A stretch of 64,000 nt of DNA, from contig JAGGIK010000005.1 in assembly GCA_024103515.1 (NCBI GenBank), forward strand, positions 1 to 64,000, written 5' to 3'. The position numbers and the translations under genes were made by a program. The notes under the pieces are model-generated. The model saw only the letters and a list, made by a program, of their open reading frames with translations, did no database searches and was not told the origin of the DNA. Below, in pieces: positions 41,033-52,183 of this stretch. This DNA is from Snodgrassella sp. GTDB taxonomy: Bacteria; Pseudomonadota; Gammaproteobacteria; Burkholderiales; Neisseriaceae. Numbering within the stretch: the stretch's first letter is position 1; every line of letters starts with the position of its first letter.

Positions 41033-41830
41033 ATGATCAAACATGTAAGATTTTGTTTCTAGTATTATGTTGCTATCTGTGTGTTGCTTATACTACACAG
41101 TTTCATCGAGTTCCAGATGCTTCCGGAGAAAAAAAGTATTGTCTTAAAATTTCAACGACAAAATACAGCCCCACACAAAGGTGTACTATTAATCAAACCG
41201 ACGGATCTACAAAGTGGCGATATCTTATTTTCTACTGATTCCAGCCAGAGGTCACATGTTTTACGTTTGTTTGGTAATACCTCCGTCAGCCATGCATTTC
41301 TATATCTGGGCGATGGAGAAGTAGTCGAGGCGGTTGGAAGAGGTGTACATATTATGCTACTGGTTGAGAGTGTTGATGAAAACCCGGAACTGGCGGTTTA
41401 TCGCCATCCACATTTAAATAATTTACAGGCTGAAAAAATTCGAGAGTTTGCCGAGGCTGAAGCCGGGGGAAAATACAATTATGTAGGTATCATTAAACAG
41501 GCTCCTTATACTGTTATTCGTAAAGTATGTGAATTACCAATAATTCCACGTGCCTTTCGCCATCTGTAGTTGAATACTATGGCATTGGTACAGGTGACAC
41601 CTTTTTCCTCAGAGCGTTATTTCTGCTCACAGCTGGTAGTGGCAGCCTATGATTATGCTGGACTACCTTTAACGAAAACACCGGCCGAATGGGTAGCACC
41701 GGGTGATTTATTGCATATGCGCGCCGATGATATTCCTTCTGTGATACCGATTTATCCGTTGCAATGTGTTGGCCATTTACGTTGTGAAACTTCCTTATGG
41801 CAACTTAGTTGCGCATTGGTAGACATCTGA
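41033..41830 (+). pseudogene. YiiX/NlpC-P60-like cysteine hydrolase with in-frame amber codons
   Basis: One frame runs from ATG 41033 to TGA 41828-41830 (265 codons) and is broken only by TAG at 41060-41062 (codon 10) and TAG at 41567-41569 (codon 179). After the first stop the frame encodes a hydrophobic run (YYVAICVLLILHSF), as in a signal or anchor. Next come SGDILFSTDSSQRSHVLRLF and VSHAFLYLGDGEVVEAVG with the catalytic-type histidine, and after the second stop RYFCSQLVVAAYDYAG with the catalytic-type cysteine. This His-then-Cys order is that of permuted papain-fold YiiX/YebB proteins. Internal starts (GTG 41081 or ATG 41117) avoid the first stop but not the second. There is no frameshift. 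Confidence 0.78.
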
Positions 41831-42987
41831 ATATTTAATGATTATGGTATAAACTAGCTATAGGAAAATGATCACTAGCCTGATTAAATACAATCATCAG
41901 CTTAATATCGATGAATTAGAATCTTTCTTTGGATGGCCTACTAATGAAATATTTGTAGCTAATATAAGTAAATTCAATGGATTAATTATTTAGTTTGAAA
42001 AAATACATTGATTCTCAGTATAAATCAATTTAACCCTCCTCAATTTGTCGTTATCGGCCGTTTTGGCTGTAAGATATGTACAGGTAAGTTCTGGTGCAAA
42101 ATTGAATGGGTATGTTTCAGCCAGTACCACAGGTTCAAACAAGGAGTGTAATATTTACCAGCTCGTTGTTTAGGCAGCTTTAGAAGAGCAATGCACAAGT
42201 AGCGGACGTATGCTAAATGCGTCATCTTGGAAAGAAATACATTCTAGTTCTCCTTGTTGATCACGTAGTCAGGTAGTTGTGATTCAGCAATTCTGTCGTG
42301 TTGATGTGTATCCGCAACCACTTTGAGCAAACTATGCTCATGTAAGCACTCGTTTATGTGTGGTCATACTGCAAGTTGCTGCATATTACATTGGGTGGCT
42401 ATACAAATAATATATTCTATTTGTAAGATCAACCTGTGAAACAGCTGCCAGAGAAGCGGTGTCTGATAACTATACTTAAATCCTGATCTAGCGATACCAG
42501 CCAGTTTTTGTCTTTCAATTTTTAAGTAAGGTGTGATTGAGTTGCAATCGGTTTTTCTGCAAGTAGGGCAGTTAGCAGTGTATAGTTTTTAAATTATCAG
42601 CAAGTAACTGGCACCACGGCGGTATTGGTAATTTACGGCTGCTAGCAGTAGTCAAATTAAGCTGCTCTAGCTGTTGTACTATTACTGTTAGTTAATGATC
42701 TGTAATTAATACATTAATTACAGCATAGCTATTTTGCGCGCAATAATTTTTTTGCGCATATACTTATTTCATAAGAGTTTATTCAGTCTGTTGGTAGAAT
42801 AACTTAATCTGGAAATATGTAATATATATTATTAAATAATTATATTATAACTTTAATATTAATTTTCTATAGTATATGAATAAAATTGTGTGTAACAGTT
42901 AATTTGCAGTATAGATAATAAAAGTTAAATGCTAGCTAGATGTTAATTAACACAGTTACATTAAATAATAAGGTGAGAAATATAGCT
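41831..42987. other. Decayed region, possible minus-strand gene remnants
   Basis: More than 1.1 kb without an intact gene. A 41-codon plus-strand frame (41868-41993, starting MITSLIKYN) is weak. On the minus strand between about 42700 and 42030 coding-like runs appear with stops: PHINECLHEHSLLKVVADTH continuing to an end at TAG, then an ACAAGGAG ribosome-site-like sequence before an ATG near 42238. Next is a run LECISFQDDAFSIRPLLVHC in one frame, and FEPVVLAETYPFNFAPELTC after two further stops. It reads like two adjoining dead genes; family not recognised. Confidence 0.4.
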
Positions 42988-43176
42988 ATGATTAATTTAT
43001 ATACTCTTCTCAAGGCTAGTTTATCCGCTAGTGATGATGAAATCCGTTGCGCATTGAAAAGGGTTGCTAATAAAGAGATTTTAGATTGGGAAAAATGATC
43101 AACCGGCTGCAAAATATTGCTTACCCCTGATTTACGCACAAAATACAATGCTAAATTGCTTATGGAAAATCCATAG
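42988..43176 (+). pseudogene. J-domain-like small gene with in-frame TGA
   Basis: From ATG 42988, preceded by AAGGTGAG, the frame reads MINLYTLLKASLSASDDEIR then CALKRVANKEILDWEK, meets TGA at 43096-43098, and continues in the same frame with LLTPDLRTKYNAKLLMENP to TAG at 43174-43176. The layout (Tyr-x-Leu-Leu start, ASDDEIR helix II, and a late LLTPDLRTKYNAKLL) is that of DnaJ-type J domains, though the HPD tripeptide is missing. It is either a dead gene or a truncated 36-residue product. The IS remnant begins 26 bases later. Confidence 0.6.
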
Positions 43177-43202
43177 CTAAGGCAGAGGATAATTTCTGGA
43201 TA

Positions 43203-44407
43203 GGCCACGCTAATTCATACAACTTTTTTAGGGGTAAGGTTCATTTAACGCTAAAAAAGAAAAATCCACAACAACGCGTTCAACGCTCTTTTCGTGCTGA
43301 TTTCCAAGCACAAATGGTTAAACTGTATCCGCAGGGAAAATCACGCAGTGAGTTGGTCAAGCAATACGATTTGATACCTTCCGCTTTAGACAGCTGCATA
43401 AACCAATCAAGCAAAAGCGGTTCGGTTAAGAACAAAGATAACCGCACGCCAGAACAAAATAAACTGATTGCTTGACGAACAGAGCTGACGCAGCTACGGC
43501 TGGAACACGATATGCTAAAGCTGGCTGCACTAATCATGGCAAGAAATCAAAATCCTGCAAGCAAATCCGCATCGTTATGCGCTAGCGGCATGATGTCGCG
43601 GCTGAGCGATAGCCAGACATTATACCTATTCTCAGTGCCAAGCCACTAAGCCGAAATCGGTCATCCATTACGCCGATACAATAGTGACTATTGTTAAACA
43701 TAGCCATCAATCCTATGGAAGCTGACGCATTGGTTTGGTCTGATAACCGGCAGGTATCGATGTTTCTGGTCGTGACATTGCCCGAGTAATGAAGTCGCTA
43801 TCATTGGTATCTATACGCTTAAACCTTATGAGACCATCAGACGGCAAGCACTAGCCCAGTCACAGCCAATCTTTTACAACGCCAGTTGGATGTCGCCAGC
43901 AAACAGCAGATTATCATCATCGCAGGCTTAAGCTATATTCGTGCTAACCATCACTGCAATTATTTATGTGTGCGACTTCATTTATCTAAGTGACAGATTG
44001 CCGGCTAAGGTGCTGGACAACATAAAACAGCAGATTGAGTGATATTTGCGTTAATTCAGATTAAACAACCACTGTTATCATTCAGTCTATTTCATTTAGA
44101 GAGAGGAAAGGAGTTTGCTAAACAGTTGCTTGGTAAGCAAGTATATTAATTCATTTAATCTACAGCGTTCACGAAACAAAAAGGGATGTCCGTATGATAA
44201 TGCAGTAACAAAAGCAACATTTAACAGCATGAAAACTGAATTGATTAAAAGGGAAAATTCATACCAACTCAAGCATGACAATAAGCCTTTGCGGCTTAGG
44301 CTTATTGGTACAATCGCATACCGTGACATTCATCATTAGGCTATTTGCCTGCGGTAGAATTTAACAAACAGCTACCCCTTAATTTTGTTGTTTGAATGTG
44401 TGTTGCC
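43203..44407 (+). mobile_element. Eroded IS3-family element (copy 1, about 1.2 kb)
   Basis: Imperfect terminal inverted repeats: left GGCCACGCTAATTCATACAA (43203-43222) against right TTGTTTGAATGTGTGTTGCC (44388-44407). OrfA lies at about 43252-43560 in one frame with TGA at 43473-43475: FRADFQAQMVKLYPQGKSRS, ELVKQYDL, NKDNRTPEQNKLI and LEHDMLKLAALIMA, the IS3-family (IS150-like) helix-turn-helix and leucine-zipper pattern. OrfB is heavily broken; its end (44186-44340) keeps KGCPYDNAVTKATFNSMKTE, with lysine where the third catalytic acidic residue (E) is expected. Not mobile by itself. Confidence 0.85.
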
Positions 44408-44414
44408 ATGTCAT

Positions 44415-44680
44415 TGCTGAACTACTGGAACCTGCTGAAACTGGAAGCTGTTGCCTATGTTTAATCCAGATAAAGGTGAATTTAAAATAGCATATACGGG
44501 ATTCTCTATAGCACCTATTTGCATAGGGGGGGGCTTTGCGCCACTACTGGTTAAAGATGTACAAGGTTCATTGTACTGGTTTACTGGGTACATAATCATT
44601 TCCATTCTTGGTACTCTGCTTGGTTATGGTGATTTTTGCTTATTGGTACCCGGCTTAGTGTTATCCAGACACTGCTATTT
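44415..44680 (+). pseudogene. MFS (ProP-like) transporter C-terminal fragment
   Basis: Directly beyond the IS right end. One frame gives LPMFNPDKGEFKIAYTGFSI, then GGGFAPLLVKDVQGSLYW and FTGYIIISILGTLLGY, matching the end of helix 9/10 through 12 in metabolite:proton symporters, where LFPTxxRYTGFSIA and FGGFAPLIV are usual. The frame from ATG 44457 is open to 44732 but drifts out of family before its stop. The N-terminal two-thirds are absent; the IS insertion or a later deletion probably removed them. Confidence 0.65.
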
Positions 44681-44788
44681 ATTACAGTCATGTGTTTTTG
44701 TTACTGTAATCAATATACAAAGCATTTGCTGAAACAAAGGTTTAAATTTTGTGGTACTTCTGAACAAAATTAGTGAGTAGCCAAAATT

Positions 44789-44968
44789 TTGAAAATCGAA
44801 TTAAATTCAGCCAATACAGTATCTGATGTTAAAGTAACTCAGCTTAAAGAGGGCATATTTGATAAACTTGTCAGGTTATTGATTTTCTTTCCAATGGCAA
44901 TAGTTGGCTTAATGATGATCAAATTCTTTGTTACTTGTCTTTTATATTGTTTTATGAACGATAAATAG
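44789..44968 (+). CDS. Small membrane ORF, doubtful
   Basis: 59 codons from a TTG start, ending at TAG. A polar N-terminus (KIELNSANTVSDVKVTQLKE) is followed by one long hydrophobic stretch (LLIFFPMAIVGLMMIKFFV). No family recognised and no strong ribosome site. It lies in a decayed island and may be a fragment of a larger dead gene that continues below. Confidence 0.3.
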   Translation: MKIELNSANTVSDVKVTQLKEGIFDKLVRLLIFFPMAIVGLMMIKFFVTCLLYCFMNDK

Positions 44969-45059
44969 CTGTTCTGGTCAGAAATACATCAGAAGAAAAT
45001 ATTATTATCGTAGTAAATAACTTAAATGATGCAGAGGAAGTTAAAATTCAAAACTGCGT

Positions 45060-45337
45060 GAAAATATAAACATATTTTTAATGAACCTCACACTGCATGT
45101 ACTTTAATATGGCACTATAAAAAGCTTGATGGTTTGGTTGAAATCATATTACGGCATGTGGTTAGTAGTACAAGCTATAATAGTAAAAAAGTTGATTGTA
45201 AAAGGCACAGTTTGCGTTCTGTCGAAGAGGGAGAGGTATTGTCAAGGGATTGCCGGTAATTGGCTGATTATTTAACGTCTGAAGATTATGGTACAGCCGG
45301 TGCAATAATCGATACGGTAAACGCATTAATCAAATGA
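45060..45337 (+). pseudogene. Unidentified decayed coding segment
   Basis: A single frame reads TACTLIWHYKKLDGLVEIIL, then SLRSVEEGEVLSRDCR, meets TAA at 45257-45259, and continues LADYLTSEDYGTAGAIIDTV to TGA at 45335-45337. Upstream, a neighbouring frame has VVNNLNDAEEVKIQNCVK. So at least one frameshift and one stop break it. Family not recognised; no start codon assignable. Confidence 0.4.
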
Positions 45338-45381
45338 TTGAATTTAATATTTATAGTTGCCAATTAGATTATATTTGAAAT

Positions 45382-45420
45382 AAAAAACCGGGTGGTGCAT
45401 AAATGCCATCCGGTTTTTAA
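45382..45420. terminator. Terminator of argG
   Basis: Arms AAAAACCGG-GTGG and CCATCCGGTTTTT around a short loop. It lies about 20 bases beyond the argG stop on the minus strand, with a T-run there, and is symmetrical enough to work both ways. Confidence 0.9.
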
Positions 45421-45439
45421 ATTTTTTAGATTGTGAATC

Positions 45440-46807
<1,368 letters not shown>

Positions 46808-46828
46808 TTAAATTTTATAATCTGAATA

Positions 46829-48097
46829 TCATTGTTGCCATACCAGTAAAGCATGATTGCGTTTACCTCGGCGCAAAATAGTGAAGCGACCATAACGTTT
46901 GTCACTATCGCTTAAAACATAATCGAGCCTGTCAATTTTTTTACCATTTACAATAACTGCACCCTGACTGATAAAGCCACGTGCTTCATTATTGGATTTG
47001 GCTAGCTCGGCCGTGGTTAATGCTTGCACAATATTGGCTGTTTCATATATTGGGAAAGTTGGCAAGCCATCAAGGGACAGTTGGTGGAAATCGCTTTCGG
47101 TTAATGCACTTTGGTCTTCTGCAAACAAGCAAGCAGAAATACGCTGAGCCGCGGCCAGTGCATCTTCACCGTGAATTAGGCGGGTCATTTCTTCGGCCAG
47201 AATGCGTTGGGCTTGCGGTTTGCTGTTGCAGGCCTGATCGTGCGCTTCAATGGCATCTATGTCTGCAATACTGAGGAAGGTGAAGTATTTAAGAAATTTA
47301 TAAACGTCTGCATCTGCAACTTTTAGCCAGAACTGGTAGAACTGATAAGGCGAAGTTTTTTGCGCGCTCAACCATACTGCACCGCCTTCAGTCTTACCAA
47401 ATTTAGTTCCATCAGCTTTGGTTACTAATGGCACCGTTAAGCCATAAACAGTACGCTGATACAGACGTCGAGTCAGATCGATGCCGCCAGTAATATTTCC
47501 CCATTGGTCCGAACCACCAATCTGCAGGACAGCACCATAACGTTTATGCAGCTCGGTAAAATCGTAACCTTGCAAAAGGGCATAGGCAAATTCAGTAAAA
47601 GAAATTCCAACATCATCGCGGCTTAAACGCTGTTTCACTGATTCTTTATTCAACATACTGTTGACTGAAAAATGTTTGCCGATATCGCGCAGGAAATCCA
47701 AACAGGTCATGCCACCAAACCAGTCATAATTGTTGGCCATGATTGCGGCATTTTCACCGTTGAAACTCAGGAATGGTTCAAGTTGAGCACGTATTTTGCT
47801 CACCCAATCCTGTACAGTGTCCAATGTATTGAGAGATCGCTCCTGTGCCTTAAAACTGGGGTCGCCAATCAAACCTGTGGCACCGCCTACCAGTGCAATT
47901 GGGGTGTGGCCTTTTAGCTGGAAGCGGCGCAGAACTAAAATGGGGAGGAGATGGCCGATATGTAGGCTGTCTGCTGTGGGATCAAATCCACAATACAATG
48001 TAATTTTCTGTTCATTTAACAAGTCATCAAGGGCATTAGCATCGGTTGTTTGGGCAATTAAACCACGTTGCTGTAAATCGTGGATAACACTGATCAT
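46829..48097 (-). CDS. tyrS: Tyrosyl-tRNA synthetase
   Basis: 422 residues, TyrRS group 1 (TyrS). Class I signatures: [20 protein letters not shown] with the HIGH box near residue 45, the tyrosine-binding QGYDF segment near residue 175, and [11 protein letters not shown] (KMSKS equivalent) near residue 234. A C-terminal S4 RNA-binding domain ends the protein ([18 protein letters not shown]). No T-box is expected in this group and none is seen. argG follows downstream. Confidence 0.97.
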   Translation of the reverse strand: MISVIHDLQQRGLIAQTTDANALDDLLNEQKITLYCGFDPTADSLHIGHLLPILVLRRFQLKGHTPIALVGGATGLIGDPSFKAQERSLNTLDTVQDWVSKIRAQLEPFLSFNGENAAIMANNYDWFGGMTCLDFLRDIGKHFSVNSMLNKESVKQRLSRDDVGISFTEFAYALLQGYDFTELHKRYGAVLQIGGSDQWGNITGGIDLTRRLYQRTVYGLTVPLVTKADGTKFGKTEGGAVWLSAQKTSPYQFYQFWLKVADADVYKFLKYFTFLSIADIDAIEAHDQACNSKPQAQRILAEEMTRLIHGEDALAAAQRISACLFAEDQSALTESDFHQLSLDGLPTFPIYETANIVQALTTAELAKSNNEARGFISQGAVIVNGKKIDRLDYVLSDSDKRYGRFTILRRGKRNHALLVWQQ

Positions 48098-48442
48098 GAT
48101 TAAACTTTATATTCTCTGATTAAATTAAAAGGAATTAGGATGCTATCTTAGGCAAAGTATTGGCAAAAATAACTTATATTCGTGCAGTCGGCTGATGCCA
48201 TTGAACTGAATTGCTGTTTGCCAAGATAGTAATTATGCATCATTTTACACGAATTGTTTGCTTATGCAGCGCTGACTATAGTATATAACTCAATTGCGTC
48301 ATTATTTCGAACAACAAGCTTTTTTGATTAATATGGTTAATCTAAAAATAGCTAATTTGTTAAAATAAACATTGGTAAACAATACAAATGATATGCTGCA
48401 AATAGTTCAAGCTGATTTAAAGCTGCCAGTAAGCAGTCAAAT
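48098..48442. other. Spacer upstream of tyrS
   Basis: About 345 bases without a gene; it should hold the tyrS-argG promoter. No coding remnant or RNA gene recognised. Confidence 0.5.
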
Positions 48443-48476
48443 AAAAGGCAACCGTGACTGTTGAGCCGTTGCCTTA
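48443..48476 (-). terminator. Terminator of ychF
   Basis: Arms AAGGCAAC and GTTGCCTT with a 15-base loop, followed on the minus strand by TTTTATTTG, about 16 bases beyond the ychF stop. Confidence 0.82.
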
Positions 48477-48491
48477 GAAAATAAGTGTTAT

Positions 48492-49583
48492 TCAAACATT
48501 GAACAGGAAGTGAATGATATCACCGTCATTAACAATATATTCTTTACCTTCTGCACGCATTTTACCGGCTTCTTTAGCTTTAGCTTCACCGCCAAAAGTA
48601 ATGAAATCATCATAAGAAATTACTTGAGCACGGATAAATCCGCGTTCAAAGTCGGTATGAATAACCCCAGCTGCCTGTGGTGCAGTATCACCTTTGTGAA
48701 TGGTCCATGCTCTGACCTCCTGTACTCCAGCAGTAAAATAGGTTTGTAAACCCAATAAATCATATCCGGCACGGATAAGCCGATTAAGTCCCGGTTCTTC
48801 TAAGCCCATTTCCTGTAAAAATTCCGCCTTATCGGTTTCTTCCAGATCTGCTATTTCACTTTCCATAGCAGCGCATAAAGCAACCACTGGAGCATTTTCT
48901 CGAGCCGCCAGTTCCTGTAAACGGTGCAAATGTGCATTATTGTTAAAACCATCTTCAGCTACATTGGCCACATACATGGCTGGTTTAACTGTGAGCAGAC
49001 ACAAAGGCCTGATTAAATTCATTTCGTCCTGATCAAGTGCTGCTGAACGTACCGGTTTGCCTTCCAGTAAATGTTGTTGCAGGTGTTCCAGTATTGATAC
49101 CAGTCTCTGAGCATCCTTGTCACCGGATTTAGCTCGTTTACTTTCACGGATAATAGCCTTCTCAACACTGGCCAGATCTGCTAAAGCTAACTCAGTGCCA
49201 ATAACTTCAATATCTGCAATCGGGTCAACTTTGCCGGAGACGTGAACAATATTCTCATCGTCAAAGCAGCGTACTACATTAACGATGGCATCTGTTTCTC
49301 GAATATTGGCCAAGAACTGATTGCCCAAACCTTCGCCTTTACTGGCACCGGCTACTAAACCGGCAATATCGACAAATTCAACAATAGCAGGCTGGGTTTT
49401 TTTGGGATTGACGATTTTTGCTAATGCATCCATCCGCGCATCTGGTACCTCAACGATACCTACATTTGGTTCAATGGTACAAAACGGATAATTAGCCGCT
49501 TCGATACCTGATTGGGTAAGGGCGTTAAACAGAGTAGATTTGCCAACATTAGGCAAACCAACGATGCCACATTTCAAACTCAT
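48492..49583 (-). CDS. ychF: Ribosome-binding ATPase YchF (Obg-family P-loop protein)
   Basis: 363 residues from ATG 49583 ([20 protein letters not shown]), the universal N-terminus; the open frame extends 16 codons upstream without family character. The P-loop GLPNVGKS is complete. The G4-equivalent NVAEDG (in place of NKxD) is typical of YchF and explains its preference for ATP. A TGS domain closes the protein ([16 protein letters not shown] then [11 protein letters not shown]). Transcribed alone. Confidence 0.96.
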   Translation of the reverse strand: MSLKCGIVGLPNVGKSTLFNALTQSGIEAANYPFCTIEPNVGIVEVPDARMDALAKIVNPKKTQPAIVEFVDIAGLVAGASKGEGLGNQFLANIRETDAIVNVVRCFDDENIVHVSGKVDPIADIEVIGTELALADLASVEKAIIRESKRAKSGDKDAQRLVSILEHLQQHLLEGKPVRSAALDQDEMNLIRPLCLLTVKPAMYVANVAEDGFNNNAHLHRLQELAARENAPVVALCAAMESEIADLEETDKAEFLQEMGLEEPGLNRLIRAGYDLLGLQTYFTAGVQEVRAWTIHKGDTAPQAAGVIHTDFERGFIRAQVISYDDFITFGGEAKAKEAGKMRAEGKEYIVNDGDIIHFLFNV

Positions 49584-49764
49584 GATATTCCTTAGAATTT
49601 GGCTTAATACAAAATGGTGCAATTTTACCACAAACTGTTGACTTACCCACGACAGATAATGAATAAATCGGTCGGTGATTTTTATTGAATTTCTTCATTT
49701 TACAAAATTAATAAATTAAAATATGTTTAAAATCAAATAAATAAATTTTATTTTTAAAATATTA

Positions 49765-49792
49765 TTGCAGAAATAAAAAAATATTGTATAAT
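49765..49792 (+). promoter_or_regulatory. Promoter of tRNA-Met
   Basis: TTGCAG at 49765-49770, a 16-base spacer, and a perfect TATAAT at 49787-49792, followed by a GCCC discriminator. It lies about 25 bases upstream of the tRNA 5' end. Confidence 0.8.
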
Positions 49793-49817
49793 GCCCTCTT
49801 TCTTGAAGACGAGACAC

Positions 49818-49894
49818 GGCGAATTAGCTCAGTCGGTTAGAGCAGAGGAATCATAATCCTTGTGTCCGGGGTTCGAATCCCTGATTCGCCACCA
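49818..49894 (+). tRNA. tRNA-Met (anticodon CAT)
   Basis: 77 bases with encoded CCA. Acceptor GGCGAAT pairs with ATTCGCC; the anticodon stem GAGGA/TCCTT holds loop ATCATAA, anticodon CAT; T arm CGGGG-TTCGAAT-CCCTG. The first acceptor pair G-C means it is not initiator tRNA. It is probably elongator Met; a lysidine-modified tRNA-Ile2 (also CAT in the gene) is the alternative. Confidence 0.92.
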
Positions 49895-49904
49895 TATTCA
49901 TTAA

Positions 49905-49940
49905 GCTAACTTATCGATATTGATAAAGTTAGTTTTTTTA
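49905..49940 (+). terminator. Terminator of tRNA-Met
   Basis: Arms CTAACTTATC and GATAAAGTTAG (one bulged base) and a run of seven T residues, 11 bases after the CCA end. Confidence 0.88.
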
Positions 49941-50155
49941 TTTTTCTTTGCTTTATTCTTATCATTTTGATTATAAAAAATTAAAATATACTCATGCAAA
50001 CCAATAATAATCTAGCAGTTGATAAGAATTGAATATTCTATTCCGACGGTTGGAAAATTTCTGCACTGAATAATTAATATTGATTGGTTCATTCTATCAT
50101 TGGCGTTCAGGTGTAACTAAATCTATTATCGCAAGAAATGATGAACATAGTATAG
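49941..50155. other. AT-rich decayed spacer
   Basis: About 215 bases between the tRNA terminator and the spermidine-synthase-like fragment. It probably contains lost upstream parts of that gene (short coding-like runs such as VTKSIIARND near 50116) but no usable frame. Confidence 0.4.
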
Positions 50156-50538
50156 AATTCATTAAATCCTAATGGTATTTTTGCATTTAATAGTACTCGT
50201 TCACCTGACACACTGAAAACAGCGCAATCTGTATTCAAATATGCTTATTGGGAGGGAAGGCTTGGATTTATCTATGCCTCTGATTCACCAATTATACTTA
50301 ATGAAGTTATTGGCAAAAATCGTCTTGATAAATTAGTCTTAGATGGTAAACCATTGTTTAATGAAAAGGCAAAACAAGGGGGGTTTACAAAAAAACTTTA
50401 GCTACACAATTATTAAAGCTAGAAGAAGTTGAAAAGCTTTACAATTTGGAGCGAGAAACGGGAATTATTACTGACATAAATATGATAAAAGAATATAAAT
50501 ATGCCCTTCATAAAAATAAATATGACATTAAAATATGA
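50156..50538 (+). pseudogene. Spermidine-synthase/methyltransferase-like C-terminal fragment, frameshifted
   Basis: From 50156, just after a TAG, the frame reads LNPNGIFAFNSTRSPDTLKT, then AQSVFKYAYWEGRLGFIYAS and DSPIILNEVIGKNRLDKLVL, and stops at TAG 50399-50401. One base added to the preceding A7 tract (50389-50395) would join it to the next frame, LATQLLKLEEVEKLYNLERE, to TGA 50536-50538. The LxPNGIFAFN pattern is that of the post-methylase strand in spermidine-synthase-like (Rossmann) proteins. The downstream gene encodes the membrane domain that usually accompanies this fold. Confidence 0.6.
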
Positions 50539-50574
50539 ATTTGGTCTTTTACAAAATTAAGCAAGGAGCTTTTT

Positions 50575-51207
50575 ATGCTAAACAAAAAGCAATTACTACT
50601 ATTAAGTACTCTATTTTTTATTTCTGGAATGAGTGGGTTAACTTATCAAGTGGCTTGGCAACGAGCGCTTTATTCTGCTTTTGGTTCTGATGTTGATTCT
50701 GTTGCAATTATCGTATCTGCATTTATGTTAGGACTTGGTTTAGGCGCCCTAGGTGGTGGAAAAATTGTTGATAATTACCCTAATAAAGCACTACAACTTT
50801 TTTGTTTTAGTGAATTGGGAATCGGTCTATTTGGGCTAATTAGCTATCAACTTATTTTATTTTTTGGGAATATTTTTATTACTTACAATTTGATTGTTAT
50901 TGCAATTATTAATTTCATATTGGTTCTTATTCCTACTCTTTTAATGGGCGCGACCCTTCCAATTCTAATCACCTATATTGCGCAGTTTTGGAAAAACGAT
51001 GGGCAAACTACTGGACACCTTTATGCAATAAATACTTTAGGAGCTACAATTGGTGCAGGTTTAACAGGATTTATTTTATTTAATTATTTTGAACTCGATG
51101 TTGTAACGATATTTGCAGCTTTGGGTAATTTCATTGTAGCCACACTTGCATATCTATTTCTTAATAAGACACAAGTAAGCAAGAAAACTGGAGAGTTGGA
51201 AAGTTAG
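50575..51207 (+). CDS. Spermidine-synthase-associated membrane protein
   Basis: 210 residues with about six hydrophobic segments. The opening LLLLSTLFFISGMSGLTYQV and WQRALYSAFGSDVDS followed by IVSAFMLGLGLGALGGGKIV match the N-terminal membrane domain of fused MFS-like/spermidine-synthase proteins. GHLYAINTLGATIGAGLTGF is the second conserved block. It lacks the synthase domain and ends soon after. The start follows an AAGCAAGGAGC ribosome site. The frameshifted soluble part lies directly upstream, so the pair may once have worked together. Confidence 0.75.
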   Translation: MLNKKQLLLLSTLFFISGMSGLTYQVAWQRALYSAFGSDVDSVAIIVSAFMLGLGLGALGGGKIVDNYPNKALQLFCFSELGIGLFGLISYQLILFFGNIFITYNLIVIAIINFILVLIPTLLMGATLPILITYIAQFWKNDGQTTGHLYAINTLGATIGAGLTGFILFNYFELDVVTIFAALGNFIVATLAYLFLNKTQVSKKTGELES

Positions 51208-51224
51208 AAAGAGGTTTAAAAATT

Positions 51225-51248
51225 AATCAGCGACAGTTGTCGCTGATT
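51225..51248. repeat. Hairpin after the membrane-protein gene
   Basis: Perfect ten-base arms AATCAGCGAC and GTCGCTGATT with an AGTT loop, 17 bases after the stop codon. There is no T-run, so termination is uncertain. The IS remnant begins 14 bases later. Confidence 0.7.
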
Positions 51249-51262
51249 ATAAATAGTGGATA

Positions 51263-52183
51263 GGCTACATTAATTTATACAACTTTTACGGAGAAAATAA
51301 ACTTAGAAGTAATTGCATTACTAATGAAATTTAAGCCGTTATTGATGTAAAATGACACCCTAAAGCGAAGTGTACTGATCACTGGGCGAAAATCAAAATT
51401 TTAAATGTAAGCCGGTATCATTACACTAGGGCGGCGATTATATCGCCGCCAAGGGAGTCAGTCATTATGTTGATAAAATATTGACTGTTATTAATCGCAG
51501 CTACCACCATATCGAATCAGGCCAATTGGTTTTACCTGGCAACAAGTACTCATCCGTGTTTCTCATTATGGTCTAGCCCAGTAATCATGACGCTATTATA
51601 CGATCAAGCGTTATCGAGAACATCGATAATCAAGTAAGACGCGCAGCAAGTGCTAATCATTTACTATATCAGGTTGATGTCGGTACCAAGCAGAAAATTA
51701 TGGTGGCAGACATAACCTTTATTCGGGTTAATCAACGCTGAAACAATTTAGGTGTATTACTGAGTGTATCAAATTACCAAGTTACCGGTTGTTGTGTCGG
51801 CCAACATCAACTGCAGATTGAGTGGTGCCTACATTAGGCCAGATCAAGCCTGCACTATTTTTAGTTAATTTATTTCATGTTAATAGAGGAAATAAGTTTG
51901 ATAATCTGTTGTTAGATAAGCATTTAAACCCATTTAACACTCAACAATCGCAGAGTAAAAAAGATTGGGATGACAATGCAGTGGCGAAAACAGCATTTAA
52001 ATGTATGGAAATAGGGTTGCCCAAGAAGAGATGTTCATGGCAGTCTAAGCGTGACAACAAACCTTTGCAGCTTATGCTGATTAGTACAATCACCAACGCT
52101 TACGTTCATTGTTAGGCTATTTATCGACCGTGAAATTAAACCAACAACTATCCTTTAATTTTATTGTTTGAATATGTATTGCC
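51263..52183 (+). mobile_element. Eroded IS3-family element (copy 2, about 0.9 kb)
   Basis: Same element family and orientation as 43203-44407. Left end GGCTACATTAATTTATACAA (51263-51282) and right end TTGTTTGAATATGTATTGCC (52164-52183) form imperfect inverted repeats. OrfA is largely missing, so it is about 280 bases shorter. OrfB remnants keep QVDVGTKQKIMVADITFIRV near 51670-51730 and, at the end, KKDWDDNAVAKTAFKCME, again with lysine in place of the catalytic glutamate. Many stops; not functional. Confidence 0.8.

Noticed and set aside
41053..41238. Overlapping 61-codon frame at the start of the YiiX-like gene
   Set aside because: The main frame keeps the family motifs throughout; the overlapping one loses all similarity after its hydrophobic start.
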